From: Candidatus Altimarinota bacterium
GTDB lineage: Bacteria > Patescibacteriota > Gracilibacteria > UBA1369 > LOWO2-01-FULL-3
Length of the DNA stretch: 39,090 nucleotides
Direction of reading: 5' to 3'
Assembly: GCA_016763975.1 (NCBI GenBank)
Contig: JAESSS010000018.1
Location: 1-39,090 of the forward strand
The position numbers and the translations under genes are program-made. Position 1 is the first letter of the stretch; each line of letters opens with the position of its first letter. Of this stretch, positions 8,469-16,382 are shown in pieces. Below the pieces are notes generated by a model. It had not been told where the DNA came from and did no database searches. It saw only the letters and a program-made list of their open reading frames with translations.

Positions 8469-10261
8469 GCTGATCCGAGGATTTTCAGTTTGGCTACTTT
8501 TTTGCTGAGTTTTTTGAGGGTTTTTGCGATTTTGGGCTGGGAGGAATTGCCTTCGAAGTCGAGGTAAAAGATGTAGTCGCCGAATTTGGATTGGGTGGGG
8601 CGGGACTCGATTTTTGTCATGTTTATTTTGGCTTTGGCGAAGTCTTCAAAGACTGAAAATAGTGAACCTGGTGAGTCCGCGTCAAAGTAGAATGCTATGA
8701 ATGTTTTTTTGGCTTGGGGGTTTGATTTGTGTTTACCTTTGCGGATGAGGATGAATTTGGTGGAATTGTCGCATTGGTCTTGGATGTCGTGGTGGAGGAT
8801 TTTGAGGGAGGATGCAGCTTGGGCTGGGGCGATAACGGCGATGGATTTGTCTTGGGAAATGAGCAGTTTTTCGATGGCGGAGCCAGTCGAGGAGTAAGAT
8901 TGTTTTGAGACTTTTGGGAAATGGTTTTTGAGGAATTTTTTGCACTGGTTGAGGGCTTGGGAGTGAGAAATCACTGTTTTGATATCTGTGGCTTTGGCGT
9001 GTGGCAGGGTGATGAGGGTGTGGTGAATTGGGAGGGAGGTTTCGGAGGCGATGTGTACGTTTTTGCTGAAAAGGTTGTCGAGGGATTCGCGTACGGTGCC
9101 GTTTAGTTTGTTTTCGATTGGAACTAGGCCTTCTTTGACCTTGCCGGCTGCTACTAATTCAAAAACTTCTTCGATGTCGCGAGCGAAGCATTTGCGGCCT
9201 TTTGGGGAGTAGTTTGTGGCGGCGATATGGGAAAAAGTGTTTCGGGGGCCGAGGAGGGCGAGGGCGGTTTTTGTTGGTTTTGCGGGGGAAGGAGCCGTTG
9301 ATTTGCGTTTTTTCTGGATGAATTTGTCGATTAGGTAGCTGGAATCATCGTAGGCTTCCTGGCAGTAAGATTTGAGAAAAGCTTTGTTTTTGGCAAAGTA
9401 TTTCTGGAATGCTTTGAGATCCTTTTTCTGTACTATTTTGATTAGTTCTGTGACGGACTTTTGGTGTTGTTTGAGGTATTTGAGAGTGTCTTTGTTGAGA
9501 ATTTGCATGTTGCCGTATAGGTTTGAGTCCTGGTTGATCAGGCGAGCGGCTAGTTGGATTTTGAGTTCGGAAGCTTTACTGGCAAGGGGAAGGATTTTTT
9601 TGATTGGCATTTTTGTACGACGCAAACTGTCGGCAAAGGCAAAATCAGCAAAATGAATCATGGCCTGGGTGACTGCCATCATTTTGTCGTTTTCTTTTGC
9701 GCTCATTTCTTTGATGATTACGCCATTTGTCTTGAGGAAATCCTTCATCCACTTAGTCCATTTTCCTGATTTTTTTGTAGGACAAATGATGATGGTCTGG
9801 CCTGGAATTGGATTAGAACCGCCAAACATCGGGTGTATACCGCAGACTTCACACTTGGCTTTGCACATGGCTTTAAGTGGAAATTCCTTCAGTGAGGTGA
9901 AGTCCATCAAGGCTGATTCTTTGGGCATATGAGGGGCAATTTCGCGGATCACCGCCTCAGTCTTGTCCATCGGCACGGAAACAATGGTGATGTCACATTT
10001 GGCAGCTAATTCGCTGTTGCTGAGTTTGGTTTTTTGATCGGAGATTATCACTTTTAAATTTCGTTCTTTGAAAAACGAAGTGAATAAACGGCCCATTTGG
10101 CCTTGTCCTCCAATAATTCCGATAAGCGGCTGCATGGAAGACTCTGCAGAAGCACCATTTACTTTGTTATCAGAAAATTTTGATTCTGGAGTATGAGATA
10201 TACGCTGCGAATCAAAATTTTCTTGCTGCCTTGTACCTGGCACTTCTGCAAAGCCTTCCAT
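8465..10261 (-). CDS. Bifunctional prephenate dehydrogenase-prephenate dehydratase (TyrA-PheA fusion)
   Basis: Both branches from prephenate, to tyrosine and to phenylalanine, appear to be in one 598-aa chain. Residues from about 43 to 325 form a TyrA-type dehydrogenase: Rossmann motif GIIGGQGQMGRL, then GIHPMFGG, and the helical dimerisation half with AVTQAMIHF. From about 335 a prephenate dehydratase follows: LGPRNTFSHIAA, VPIENKLNGTVRESLDNL, ISHSQAL, and NSTKF where the family usually has N-x-TRF. It ends in an ACT domain with the ESRP phenylalanine-sensing motif, implying feedback control. I see no AroQ chorismate mutase motif. The first 42 residues are not conserved-looking, and Met43 (MQPLIGIIGG) is an alternative start. 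The start lies 5 nt after the stop of the YtxH-like gene, so they are probably co-transcribed. Confidence 0.9.
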   Translation of the reverse strand: MEGFAEVPGTRQQENFDSQRISHTPESKFSDNKVNGASAESSMQPLIGIIGGQGQMGRLFTSFFKERNLKVIISDQKTKLSNSELAAKCDITIVSVPMDKTEAVIREIAPHMPKESALMDFTSLKEFPLKAMCKAKCEVCGIHPMFGGSNPIPGQTIIICPTKKSGKWTKWMKDFLKTNGVIIKEMSAKENDKMMAVTQAMIHFADFAFADSLRRTKMPIKKILPLASKASELKIQLAARLINQDSNLYGNMQILNKDTLKYLKQHQKSVTELIKIVQKKDLKAFQKYFAKNKAFLKSYCQEAYDDSSYLIDKFIQKKRKSTAPSPAKPTKTALALLGPRNTFSHIAATNYSPKGRKCFARDIEEVFELVAAGKVKEGLVPIENKLNGTVRESLDNLFSKNVHIASETSLPIHHTLITLPHAKATDIKTVISHSQALNQCKKFLKNHFPKVSKQSYSSTGSAIEKLLISQDKSIAVIAPAQAASSLKILHHDIQDQCDNSTKFILIRKGKHKSNPQAKKTFIAFYFDADSPGSLFSVFEDFAKAKINMTKIESRPTQSKFGDYIFYLDFEGNSSQPKIAKTLKKLSKKVAKLKILGSA

Positions 10262-10266
10262 ATAAA

Positions 10267-10626
10267 TTATTTTTTCTTGATCTTTTTAGCCACTTTTTTC
10301 ACAGCCTTTTTTGCTTTTGCAGTCTGTTTTTTGGCGATTTTCTTGGCTTTTCGTTTCACGTTCTTTGTCTTATTTTTCAGAGCTTTTTCGACTTTTTTGA
10401 AGCCATCTGTCTTGGATAGTTCTTCGTAACCTTCTTTGGCAGCGTCGCCTAGGTCTTTGCCCATTTCTGTAAATGTATCTTTGATAGTGTCTAAGCCCAT
10501 TCCCCCATCATGCATTTCTTTTTTGATATTTCTACGGATCTCTTCACCTTTTTTTGGTGAAAACAAAACTCCAAGTGCTGTACCGGCAACAATACCTGTA
10601 ATAAGTGATTTTAGGCCTCTAAACAT
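10267..10626 (-). CDS. YtxH-like small protein with Lys-rich tail
   Basis: A 119-aa protein. The N terminus LITGIVAGTALGVLFSPKKG is the hallmark of the YtxH-like family: a Gly-rich membrane segment ending in a P-KKG turn. The middle is amphipathic helix, and the last 40 residues are almost pure Lys/Ala, as in histone H1-like tails, which could bind nucleic acid or the acidic inner membrane face. YtxH-like proteins are stress-associated with no known enzyme activity. First gene of a two-gene unit with the TyrA-PheA fusion; I see no functional link between them. Confidence 0.8.
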   Translation of the reverse strand: MFRGLKSLITGIVAGTALGVLFSPKKGEEIRRNIKKEMHDGGMGLDTIKDTFTEMGKDLGDAAKEGYEELSKTDGFKKVEKALKNKTKNVKRKAKKIAKKQTAKAKKAVKKVAKKIKKK

Positions 10627-10645
10627 AGAAATGGGGGTTATTTTT

Positions 10646-10671
10646 GAACCTAGTTATATTAAACCAGGTTC
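10646..10671. promoter_or_regulatory. Operator-like dyad in a divergent promoter region
   Basis: Imperfect palindrome with arms GAACCT and AGGTTC, inner arms GTT/AAC and an AT centre. It overlaps a minus-strand -10-like TATAAC 20-30 bp before the YtxH-like gene and lies 30 bp upstream of the + strand promoter. It is a plausible repressor site, or a hairpin in the leader RNA. Confidence 0.35.
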
Positions 10672-10699
10672 GAGCAAATTCCAAACTTAGTATTCATAC

Positions 10700-10728
10700 T
10701 TGACACTCGAGTACTATTCTTTTATAAA
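10700..10728 (+). promoter_or_regulatory. Consensus promoter of the 343-aa membrane protein gene
   Basis: TTGACA, 17-bp spacer, TATAAA: a near-perfect sigma-70-type promoter. The predicted RNA starts about 8 nt before the ATG at 10743, too short a leader for a Shine-Dalgarno site. Confidence 0.8.
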
Positions 10729-10742
10729 TAGGGCTCTTAAGA

Positions 10743-11774
10743 ATGATAAAAATGTCAGAATTTTATAAGTTAAAATCAAAAGCGAGGTCAGCCCATCAAT
10801 TCATCGGGGAATGTGAAAAACCGCTGGATACAAATGATCCTGAGGTGATCGGTGCCAAATCAGCTATTTCCAAATACAGGTCTAGTATAGCGGTTCTTGT
10901 AGGTTGCATACTGATCTCGGTGGGTGGTGGGACTGCGCTAACGGTAAGTCTGATGGATAATCAAGATAGAGTTCACAATGTACGGAAATCCTCGGCTCTT
11001 GTAGCGAAAAGTGCTAACAGAATGCGTCAGCTTGATGATGCTCAATCTCATAGAGTTGGGTGGGGTGCAGTTATGAGGAATATGACTAGTCAATTAGATC
11101 CTGAAGGAAAAACTTATGAATTGGCTCGTAAACTGTCCAAGGCGATGTCAGATCCGAATGTGACACCACTGACTGAGGCTGGAAAGGAGCGTCAGGATAG
11201 CCCTTTATTTCAATGGCTTGAGGGTCATTCAATCCCCTATGTGAGAAAGGGGGAGGATGGTGGCCCAGTTCTTGTTTCTCCGGTATTCTGGTCAATTCTT
11301 GAGGATGATTCAATGCTGGGGAATTTGACTGCCCCACTAATATGGTTTGCTACGGCTGCGATGCTTGAACGTAATACTGTCAAAGGCACCCCATCAGAAG
11401 AACTTGCAGAGCTGATAACTGAAGATCAGGTCTGGCACCAAAATGCAATTGGTCTTTTAAATGTTGGACTTAACGGGGGTGTGGAATGGATTACATCTTT
11501 GACCAAACACAGAAGAAGCAATTTGCTTTATACTTTAGTATCAACGATTCAGGTTGGTATGAAAAAAGGTGGAGAGGGTTATGATTATTTTGATATTAAA
11601 ACAATTGAAGCTGCTCTTATTGTGTTTTGTACCCGCATGGTCATCTTGGAAGATGAGTACAAACCTAAATTTAAGGATAAGGACTGGGAGTCTCTTCTTT
11701 ATATCGTAGCCCATCCGCAAGAGTTCGCATTAGAGGTGCTACCGTTCACAAAAGAATCTCAGTTTTCACAATAA
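10743..11774 (+). CDS. Single-pass membrane protein of unknown function (343 aa)
   Basis: Not recognised. A charged N terminus of about 45 residues, then one strong membrane segment at about 46-70 (SSIAVLVGCILISVGGGTAL), then a mostly helical domain of about 270 residues. The plan is the same as the 407-aa protein at 7245, with a weakly similar C-terminal stretch; paralogy is an inference from reading, not an alignment. A second ATG at 10752 is an alternative start. Transcribed from a consensus promoter with a very short leader. The 3' side faces the convergent SLH protein gene across 71 bp. Confidence 0.75.
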   Translation: MIKMSEFYKLKSKARSAHQFIGECEKPLDTNDPEVIGAKSAISKYRSSIAVLVGCILISVGGGTALTVSLMDNQDRVHNVRKSSALVAKSANRMRQLDDAQSHRVGWGAVMRNMTSQLDPEGKTYELARKLSKAMSDPNVTPLTEAGKERQDSPLFQWLEGHSIPYVRKGEDGGPVLVSPVFWSILEDDSMLGNLTAPLIWFATAAMLERNTVKGTPSEELAELITEDQVWHQNAIGLLNVGLNGGVEWITSLTKHRRSNLLYTLVSTIQVGMKKGGEGYDYFDIKTIEAALIVFCTRMVILEDEYKPKFKDKDWESLLYIVAHPQEFALEVLPFTKESQFSQ

Positions 11775-11817
11775 AAAATAATGGGCAGTCACCTATCGTT
11801 GATAAGTAACCACCCAT
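11771..11817 (-). terminator. Terminator of the SLH protein gene
   Basis: Read on the minus strand, a 12-bp stem (ATGGGTGGTTAC with GTGACTGCCCAT, three G.U pairs) with a 13-nt loop, followed by TATTTTTTATT. On the + strand the same arms contain A/C mismatches, so it works for the leftward gene. Confidence 0.7.
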
Positions 11818-11845
11818 TCCTGCAGGTATTTGAATGTCTCTCGTA

Positions 11846-13492
11846 TTATTGTCCGAATCCGGCTTGTGCGTATCTGTACAGCATGTCTGCCATTTCAGCA
11901 CGTGTCATCGATTGTTCTGGGAAGAAGTAAGTGTCGTTACTATTCAGTGCGTAAGATTTTGCAACCCATGCGTAGTTTGAGTACCAAGCGTTTCTGTCAG
12001 TATCGTAGTAAGCGTTTGCGTAGTTGTTGAATGGTACGATCACTCCATCTTTTACTTTTCCAGTTTCTAGGAGCATCTTCAGTCCCTCTGCTTTAGTTAC
12101 AACTTTGTTTGGTGCCATTGTTCCATCTCCGTAACCGTTTACCACTCCAAGAGAGAGTGCAGTTTTGAAGGTAGACATGTACCAAGCGAATCTGTTGAGA
12201 TCTGCGAAACCGTAGTTTCCGCCATCTGAACTAAGAGTTCTAACATTGAGAGTTTCCAAGATAACTTTTAGTGATTCAGCACGAGTAATGTATTGGTTTG
12301 GTCTGAATTGACCGTCATTGTAACCGACGAATACTTTGTTGGCACTTGCCCATTTGATAGCGTCACAGTATTGGTTGTAGTTGTCCACGTCTGTAAATCC
12401 ACATGAAGTTCCGAATGGGTTTACTGCGTTGCTTGAACCTCTTACAAGGAAGTATCCTTTTTCAACATCTTTGCCTTTAAAGTTCTTGGCAGTGATTTTG
12501 TACTCGTAGATTCCATCAGAAACATTGTCTCCGTATTTGTCACGACCATCCCAATAAACTGTGTATGAACCGTATTGAAATTCGCTGTCTTGAGCCATTT
12601 CAACTACTGTATAGTCTTCTTCTTTAATTTCGATTGTTACTTCAGCTTCACGATCAAGTTTGAATGAAATTCCCAATTTTTCTGAACTTGGGTTAAAAGG
12701 AATGTTTTCAACTTTGTCTTTGAAAACGTTTGGTTTCCCTTTTTCTTTATCATCTTCATTGATTGTAAATGTAGCTTCGTGAACGTCATCGCCTTTTGAG
12801 TTGCGAGCATAAATTCTATAAGTATATTCGCCAGGAAAGTTTGAGAAATCGCTAGCGTCCACTTGGATAGTGTAGTTTCCGGCATCCAAATCTTTTTGAT
12901 CTACGACTTCGTCAAGCTTCTTACCATTTTTGTAGATAGTGATTTTTACGTCAGCTTGTGCACTAAGATCAAATACAAGATATGGTTTCTCTTTTAGTCC
13001 CGGATCAAATGAATTTTTTGTAAGAAAGGCATTTTTGATACGTGGGTCGATAGTGTCTTGATCAGCTCCAACAAAGTATTTTTTCACAATAAGATCACCG
13101 TCATCCCATACTGAAGTTTGAGTATCAGTTGCTTCGATCACATAAATATAAAGATCTTCGTTTACAATATCACCGTACATATCACGACCATCCCAAGATA
13201 CAGTCCAGTCCCCTTTTGGAAACCATTCATCCTGGCTTAATGTATCGATTTCGTCACCATATTCGTCTTCGATAGTAACGGTAACGTATGCACCTTTGTT
13301 AAGCACAAATGTGATTTCAGCCTCTTGATCTTCATATGGGTTGAAAAGTTTGTTTTCAACTTCTATGTCGAGAATCTGAAGTTTCATCGGTGAGTATGCA
13401 TCACTTGTATTGTGAGACGCAAAGGCAGTATTAGTGATTAGCAACGCTGTTGTAAGTGCTGCTGCAAGCCATTTTGTAAGTAGTTTCTTCAT
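11846..13492 (-). CDS. Secreted protein with FlgD-like Ig domains and three SLH domains
   Basis: Signal peptide at residues 1-25 (KKLLTKWLAAALTTALL, cleavage after AFA). Three FlgD-like/bacterial Ig units follow, two of them marked by the strand motif WDGRD-x-YGD-x-V...Y-Y-I near residues 100 and 320. Three SLH domains sit at the C terminus (from about 365): they start FTDVDNYNQYCDAIKWA, YGFADLNRFAWYMSTFKTA and YYDTDRNAWYSNYAWVA, each with an ITRAE or similar motif. SLH domains anchor proteins to cell-wall polymer. This is therefore a surface-layer-associated protein, the smallest of three of this type in the window, and the only one on the minus strand. It has its own promoter and terminator. 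Confidence 0.9.
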   Translation of the reverse strand: MKKLLTKWLAAALTTALLITNTAFASHNTSDAYSPMKLQILDIEVENKLFNPYEDQEAEITFVLNKGAYVTVTIEDEYGDEIDTLSQDEWFPKGDWTVSWDGRDMYGDIVNEDLYIYVIEATDTQTSVWDDGDLIVKKYFVGADQDTIDPRIKNAFLTKNSFDPGLKEKPYLVFDLSAQADVKITIYKNGKKLDEVVDQKDLDAGNYTIQVDASDFSNFPGEYTYRIYARNSKGDDVHEATFTINEDDKEKGKPNVFKDKVENIPFNPSSEKLGISFKLDREAEVTIEIKEEDYTVVEMAQDSEFQYGSYTVYWDGRDKYGDNVSDGIYEYKITAKNFKGKDVEKGYFLVRGSSNAVNPFGTSCGFTDVDNYNQYCDAIKWASANKVFVGYNDGQFRPNQYITRAESLKVILETLNVRTLSSDGGNYGFADLNRFAWYMSTFKTALSLGVVNGYGDGTMAPNKVVTKAEGLKMLLETGKVKDGVIVPFNNYANAYYDTDRNAWYSNYAWVAKSYALNSNDTYFFPEQSMTRAEMADMLYRYAQAGFGQ

Positions 13493-13525
13493 AATGTGAA
13501 TTGGTTATTTCACTTTGAGCTTATG

Positions 13526-13553
13526 ATTCTATCAGGTTTTCTGGTTTTGTCAA
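13526..13553 (-). promoter_or_regulatory. Promoter of the SLH protein gene
   Basis: On the minus strand TTGACA, 16-bp spacer, TAGAAT. Predicted start near 13519, leaving a leader of about 27 nt. The rest of the gap 13554-13851 is T/G-rich on the + strand with no gene that I can support. Confidence 0.7.
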
Positions 13554-13851
13554 GGGTCGTTTTTGTGATGCTTGGTTTGGCCTGGGATTTCACTACGTTT
13601 TGATGTTTTTGTCACGAAAAGTACGGTGTGGTGGGTTTTGCGATTGACGGAATTTTTGTGTTGTAGCTATGGCTTTTGGCTTGGATTTGGTGGTTTTTTA
13701 GTGTTTTTTAGTAGTTTTGGATGGTTTTTGGCGTTTTGAGGCTGATTTGGGGTTTGTTTGAGCGTGGATTGGAGCTATGTCCAGGTATGGTCTTGAGGGT
13801 GAGCAAAACATGTTATTTTCGCTTATCGGAGCTATTTTTCGGGTGTGGGAG

Positions 13852-13860
13852 TGATATAAT
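13852..13860 (+). promoter_or_regulatory. Extended -10 promoter of the HNH gene
   Basis: TGaTATAAT, a perfect extended -10 element, with no good -35 box. Predicted start near 13867, about 15 nt before the ATG at 13882; no Shine-Dalgarno site. Confidence 0.65.
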
Positions 13861-13881
13861 AAGTGTCCTCTAATCAATCTT

Positions 13882-14655
13882 ATGAAACTTCATGAAGAAT
13901 TTGTACAATTAGGCAGGGAACGTAGAAAACTGACTAATGCGATGTTGGCGATTTTGCCGGAGATATTTAAGTCGGGAATTTGGCGGAAGTATGCGGATTC
14001 GATTGTTGAATATGCTGGGAAGTTCGGGGGATTGGCGCCGAGTGCAGTGCGGAAAAGGTTGGGGCTGGATTTGAGCACTAAGCCACTTTTGGCTGAAGCG
14101 ATTCACGAAATTGGTGTGCACAAAGCAGCGATTATCAATTCCGTGACAACTGTGGAAAACCAAGAAGAAATGATCAAGGTGGCGAAATCTTTAAATAAAT
14201 CTTCTTTGATTACTTTTGTGAAAGATATAAAAGGTGAGGCGCGGGTTGATTTGAGTGTAGATATGGATCAGGAGACTGAATTTATGTTTCGCAAACTACA
14301 GGAAAAATTTGAAGGTCATTCTAATAAAAAGGCTCTTAAATCTATGATGAGAGCTTTGTTTATTGAACATTTCCCACAACAAAAGACTAGAAAAGTCCAG
14401 AAAAGTACGGTGACGCGACATATTCCAGCAGCAAAAAAACGAGAGTTGGGTGAGAAATGCGCTAAATGTGATCGTCCAGCAAAAGAATATCACCATGCTG
14501 TGCCGTGGAAAGAGTCACATTCTTACGATTCGCTGATCCCTTTATGCAGAGAACATCACCAAATAGAGCATATTAATGATGAACTGTATCAAAAATACCG
14601 TTTAAAGAGAGGGCGGGTGGGCCATCAAGAGTCTATTCCAAGCTATCCAGGGTAA
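13882..14655 (+). CDS. HNH endonuclease
   Basis: A 257-aa protein with a C-terminal HNH nuclease domain: Zn-knuckle CAKC at residues 193-196, the catalytic HHAVPW at 204-209, and CREHHQIEH at 222-230, which supplies the second Cys and the last His residues. About 190 residues of helical, charged N-terminal domain precede it. Part of that (IVEYAGKFGGLAPSAVRKRLG) could bind DNA. No intron, integrase, methylase or toxin gene is next to it, so its role (defence, mobility or repair) cannot be read from context. The last 50 bp overlap the 3' part of the convergent broken gene at 14602-14983. Confidence 0.85.
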   Translation: MKLHEEFVQLGRERRKLTNAMLAILPEIFKSGIWRKYADSIVEYAGKFGGLAPSAVRKRLGLDLSTKPLLAEAIHEIGVHKAAIINSVTTVENQEEMIKVAKSLNKSSLITFVKDIKGEARVDLSVDMDQETEFMFRKLQEKFEGHSNKKALKSMMRALFIEHFPQQKTRKVQKSTVTRHIPAAKKRELGEKCAKCDRPAKEYHHAVPWKESHSYDSLIPLCREHHQIEHINDELYQKYRLKRGRVGHQESIPSYPG

Positions 14656-14983
14656 TTTGAAGCCTAGGCGGGTGCTTTTGATTATTCCCCACATTAAATC
14701 CTTGCCTCTAGCGCCTTCCATCAATTCGCGAGTAATTTTGTAACCCTTGGGTTTGACTGATCTCCAATAGTTTGCAAGGAGCGAGGCATGTGATATTCAT
14801 CAGCTACGATCATAAATGCCTTGTTTCCGCAACAACAGCCTCTGTAGGGGGTGCGAGTGCGTTTTTTCGCCAAGTCATACAGTAAGAATGGGCAAAGATA
14901 GCTGCCGGGTTTTCCTCTGTTGGCAGGTGGTCTTGGACCTTGAATAGTCCGTTTTTCTCAGTTGTGATTTCGGAAACTTTCAT
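14602..14983 (-). pseudogene. Frameshifted gene, second in a two-gene operon
   Basis: The ATG at 14983 overlaps the stop of the 96-aa gene as ATGA, as in a coupled operon. Frame 1 starts MKVSEITTEKNGLFKVQDHL and stays plausible to about 14905. Sensible coding then continues in a second frame (GSYLCPFLLYDLAKKRTRT, CCCGNKAFMIVADEYHMPRSL) to about 14775. From there it moves to a third frame (ANYWRSVKPKGYKITRELM, WGIIKSTRLGFKLPW), ending at the stop at 14602-14604. Reassembled, it is a protein of about 125 aa with a CCC motif that I do not recognise. Two frame changes suggest a real pseudogene over one sequencing error; sequencing error or programmed shifting cannot be excluded. Confidence 0.6.
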
Positions 14984-15270
14984 TCTTGAGGCGCTAATTT
15001 TTTTATGGCAGCATTATACTCACTTACCTGCGTAAAAATGCGATACTCCTCCCCTTTAGCCCTTGCTTCAATATCCTGTAGAAAAGGTGGTGTTTTTTGA
15101 AGTAGGTCGTATGCCTCCGGATTAGGGTGGCTTTTAAGCTCCGCTCTTATCCTATGAGCCTTTTCAATTGCAGCATGTAATTCCTCAAGAATACCCTCCA
15201 ATTCACTATTGAGCTCTGTTACTCTTTCAACTACGCCCGTTTCAGTTGTCTTCTTATCTTCTAGAGCCAT
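14980..15270 (-). CDS. Small coiled-coil protein of unknown function (96 aa)
   Basis: Not recognised. Highly charged and helical throughout, for example VTELNSELEGILEELHAAIE and KAHRIRAELKSHPNPEAY. It probably forms a coiled coil and has no membrane segment or Cys. The stop TGA overlaps the start of the downstream broken gene (ATGA), so the two formed an operon; the partner's loss may leave this protein without its original function. No clear Shine-Dalgarno site upstream of the ATG. Confidence 0.65.
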   Translation of the reverse strand: MALEDKKTTETGVVERVTELNSELEGILEELHAAIEKAHRIRAELKSHPNPEAYDLLQKTPPFLQDIEARAKGEEYRIFTQVSEYNAAIKKLAPQE

Positions 15271-15336
15271 ATTGGTTTTTTTATGTATTGATACACTATC
15301 CTATTTACACCATACTGAGGGGCTTCGTCAAGCCCG

Positions 15337-15906
15337 TCAAAGCTTTACCCCAAACTCCTTTAAGAGATTCTTCAGCAAATGTAGGGGCATTCCCACCACA
15401 TTAAAGTAATCACCCTCGATTCCTTTGATGAAGAGGGCGCCGAGACCTTGGATGGCGTAGCCGGCAGCTTTGTCGGCGCCCTCACCCGAAGCAATGTATT
15501 TGGCGATTTCGGCCTCGCTGAGGCGTTGGAAAGTGACTTTTGTGGTTTCGACGGCTGTGACGTTTTTCTTGGTTTTTGAGTTGAAAATCGTGATTGCAGA
15601 GACCACTTCGTGGGTGGTGTTGGAGAGGAGGCGGAGAATTCGGGCGGCGTCTTCGTCATCTTTTGGTTTGTTGATGATCTGGTTTTGAAATGAGCCCACT
15701 GTGTCTACACCTATGATTAGAGCTTCGCGATAGTGTCGAGCGACGTTCTGGGCTTTGCCAAAGGCGTTGTGGCTGACAAGCGCTTCAGGAGTCTCTAGTT
15801 CGTTGAGTTCCTTAAAATCGCTGGGGTGGTGGGTAAATGGTAATTTTATGGTATTTAGTAGCTCAGTTCGGCGTGGGCTGGCTGAGGCTAGGACAATTTC
15901 GATCAT
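15337..15906 (-). CDS. maf: Maf-like nucleoside triphosphate pyrophosphatase
   Basis: House-cleaning enzyme that hydrolyses non-canonical or excess NTPs to NMP and pyrophosphate. Motifs: N-terminal LASASPRRTELL (residues 6-17), catalytic-loop GVDTV with Asp68 (usually GADTV), NKPKDDEDAARILRLLS, and the C-terminal YAIQGLGALFI...GDYFNVVGMPL. The frame is open from 16014, but the extra 36 residues are not Maf-like and would overlap rpsT. The ATG at 15906 gives the usual 189-aa length and starts the family's conserved region, so I use it. Divergent from rpsT across 69 bp. Confidence 0.92.
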   Translation of the reverse strand: MIEIVLASASPRRTELLNTIKLPFTHHPSDFKELNELETPEALVSHNAFGKAQNVARHYREALIIGVDTVGSFQNQIINKPKDDEDAARILRLLSNTTHEVVSAITIFNSKTKKNVTAVETTKVTFQRLSEAEIAKYIASGEGADKAAGYAIQGLGALFIKGIEGDYFNVVGMPLHLLKNLLKEFGVKL

Positions 15907-15912
15907 AATGAG

Positions 15913-15941
15913 TTGACTTAAAGGGGGTGATCTTTTAGAAT
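15913..15941 (+). promoter_or_regulatory. rpsT promoter
   Basis: TTGACT, 17-bp spacer, TAGAAT; predicted start near 15948, about 28 nt before the rpsT ATG at 15976. Confidence 0.7.
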
Positions 15942-15975
15942 CTGGCAGCTTTATTACTATTAAATACATAAGAAG

Positions 15976-16296
15976 ATGCCAATTATCAAGTCCGCGAAGA
16001 AGAGAATGCGACAAAATATCAAAAGAAGAGCACGAAGATTTCCTGTTCGTTCTGAGCTTAAAAGTGCTGTAAAAAAGGCTCTAGAGATGGTTGCCAATGG
16101 CAAAACTGAAGAATTGGTAAAATTCTTACCACACGTTTTTTCAGTAATTGATACTGCTGTAAAAAAGAAAATTCTTCACAAAAACAATGCTGCTCACAAA
16201 AAATCTCGAATTGCTCTTGGTTTGAACGCATTACAAGAAAAAGGTGGGAAAAAGGCTCCAGCTGCTAAGGCTGAGAAGGTTGAAGAAGCTAAATAA
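15976..16296 (+). CDS. rpsT: Small ribosomal subunit protein bS20
   Basis: Binds 16S rRNA during 30S assembly. The sequence starts MPIIKSAKKRMRQN and continues with RSELKSAVKKAL and ILHKNNAAHKKSRIAL, the typical Lys/Arg-rich three-helix pattern of bS20. It is 106 aa, slightly longer than usual because of an Ala/Lys/Glu C-terminal tail. It starts at ATG with AAGAAG directly before it and is monocistronic, with its own promoter upstream and a strong terminator 17 nt after the stop. Confidence 0.95.
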   Translation: MPIIKSAKKRMRQNIKRRARRFPVRSELKSAVKKALEMVANGKTEELVKFLPHVFSVIDTAVKKKILHKNNAAHKKSRIALGLNALQEKGGKKAPAAKAEKVEEAK

Positions 16297-16312
16297 AGAA
16301 AAACTTAGAAGG

Positions 16313-16339
16313 TCCCCTCTAGTAGGGGGCTTTTTTTTT
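16313..16339 (+). terminator. rpsT terminator
   Basis: Stem CCCCT/AGGGG with a 5-nt loop, followed by C and nine T residues: a textbook intrinsic terminator. Confidence 0.9.
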
Positions 16340-16382
16340 ATGGGTTTTTAGGCTAGAATGCGCCGCAGTTCATTAACAACTA

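Noticed and set aside
13882-14655. HNH gene as the homing endonuclease of the tRNA intron
   Set aside because: It lies 1.7 kb away outside the intron, with unrelated genes between; no evidence links them.
15907-16014. N-terminal extension of Maf
   Set aside because: Not Maf-like, overlaps rpsT and its promoter; normal Maf length results from the ATG at 15906.
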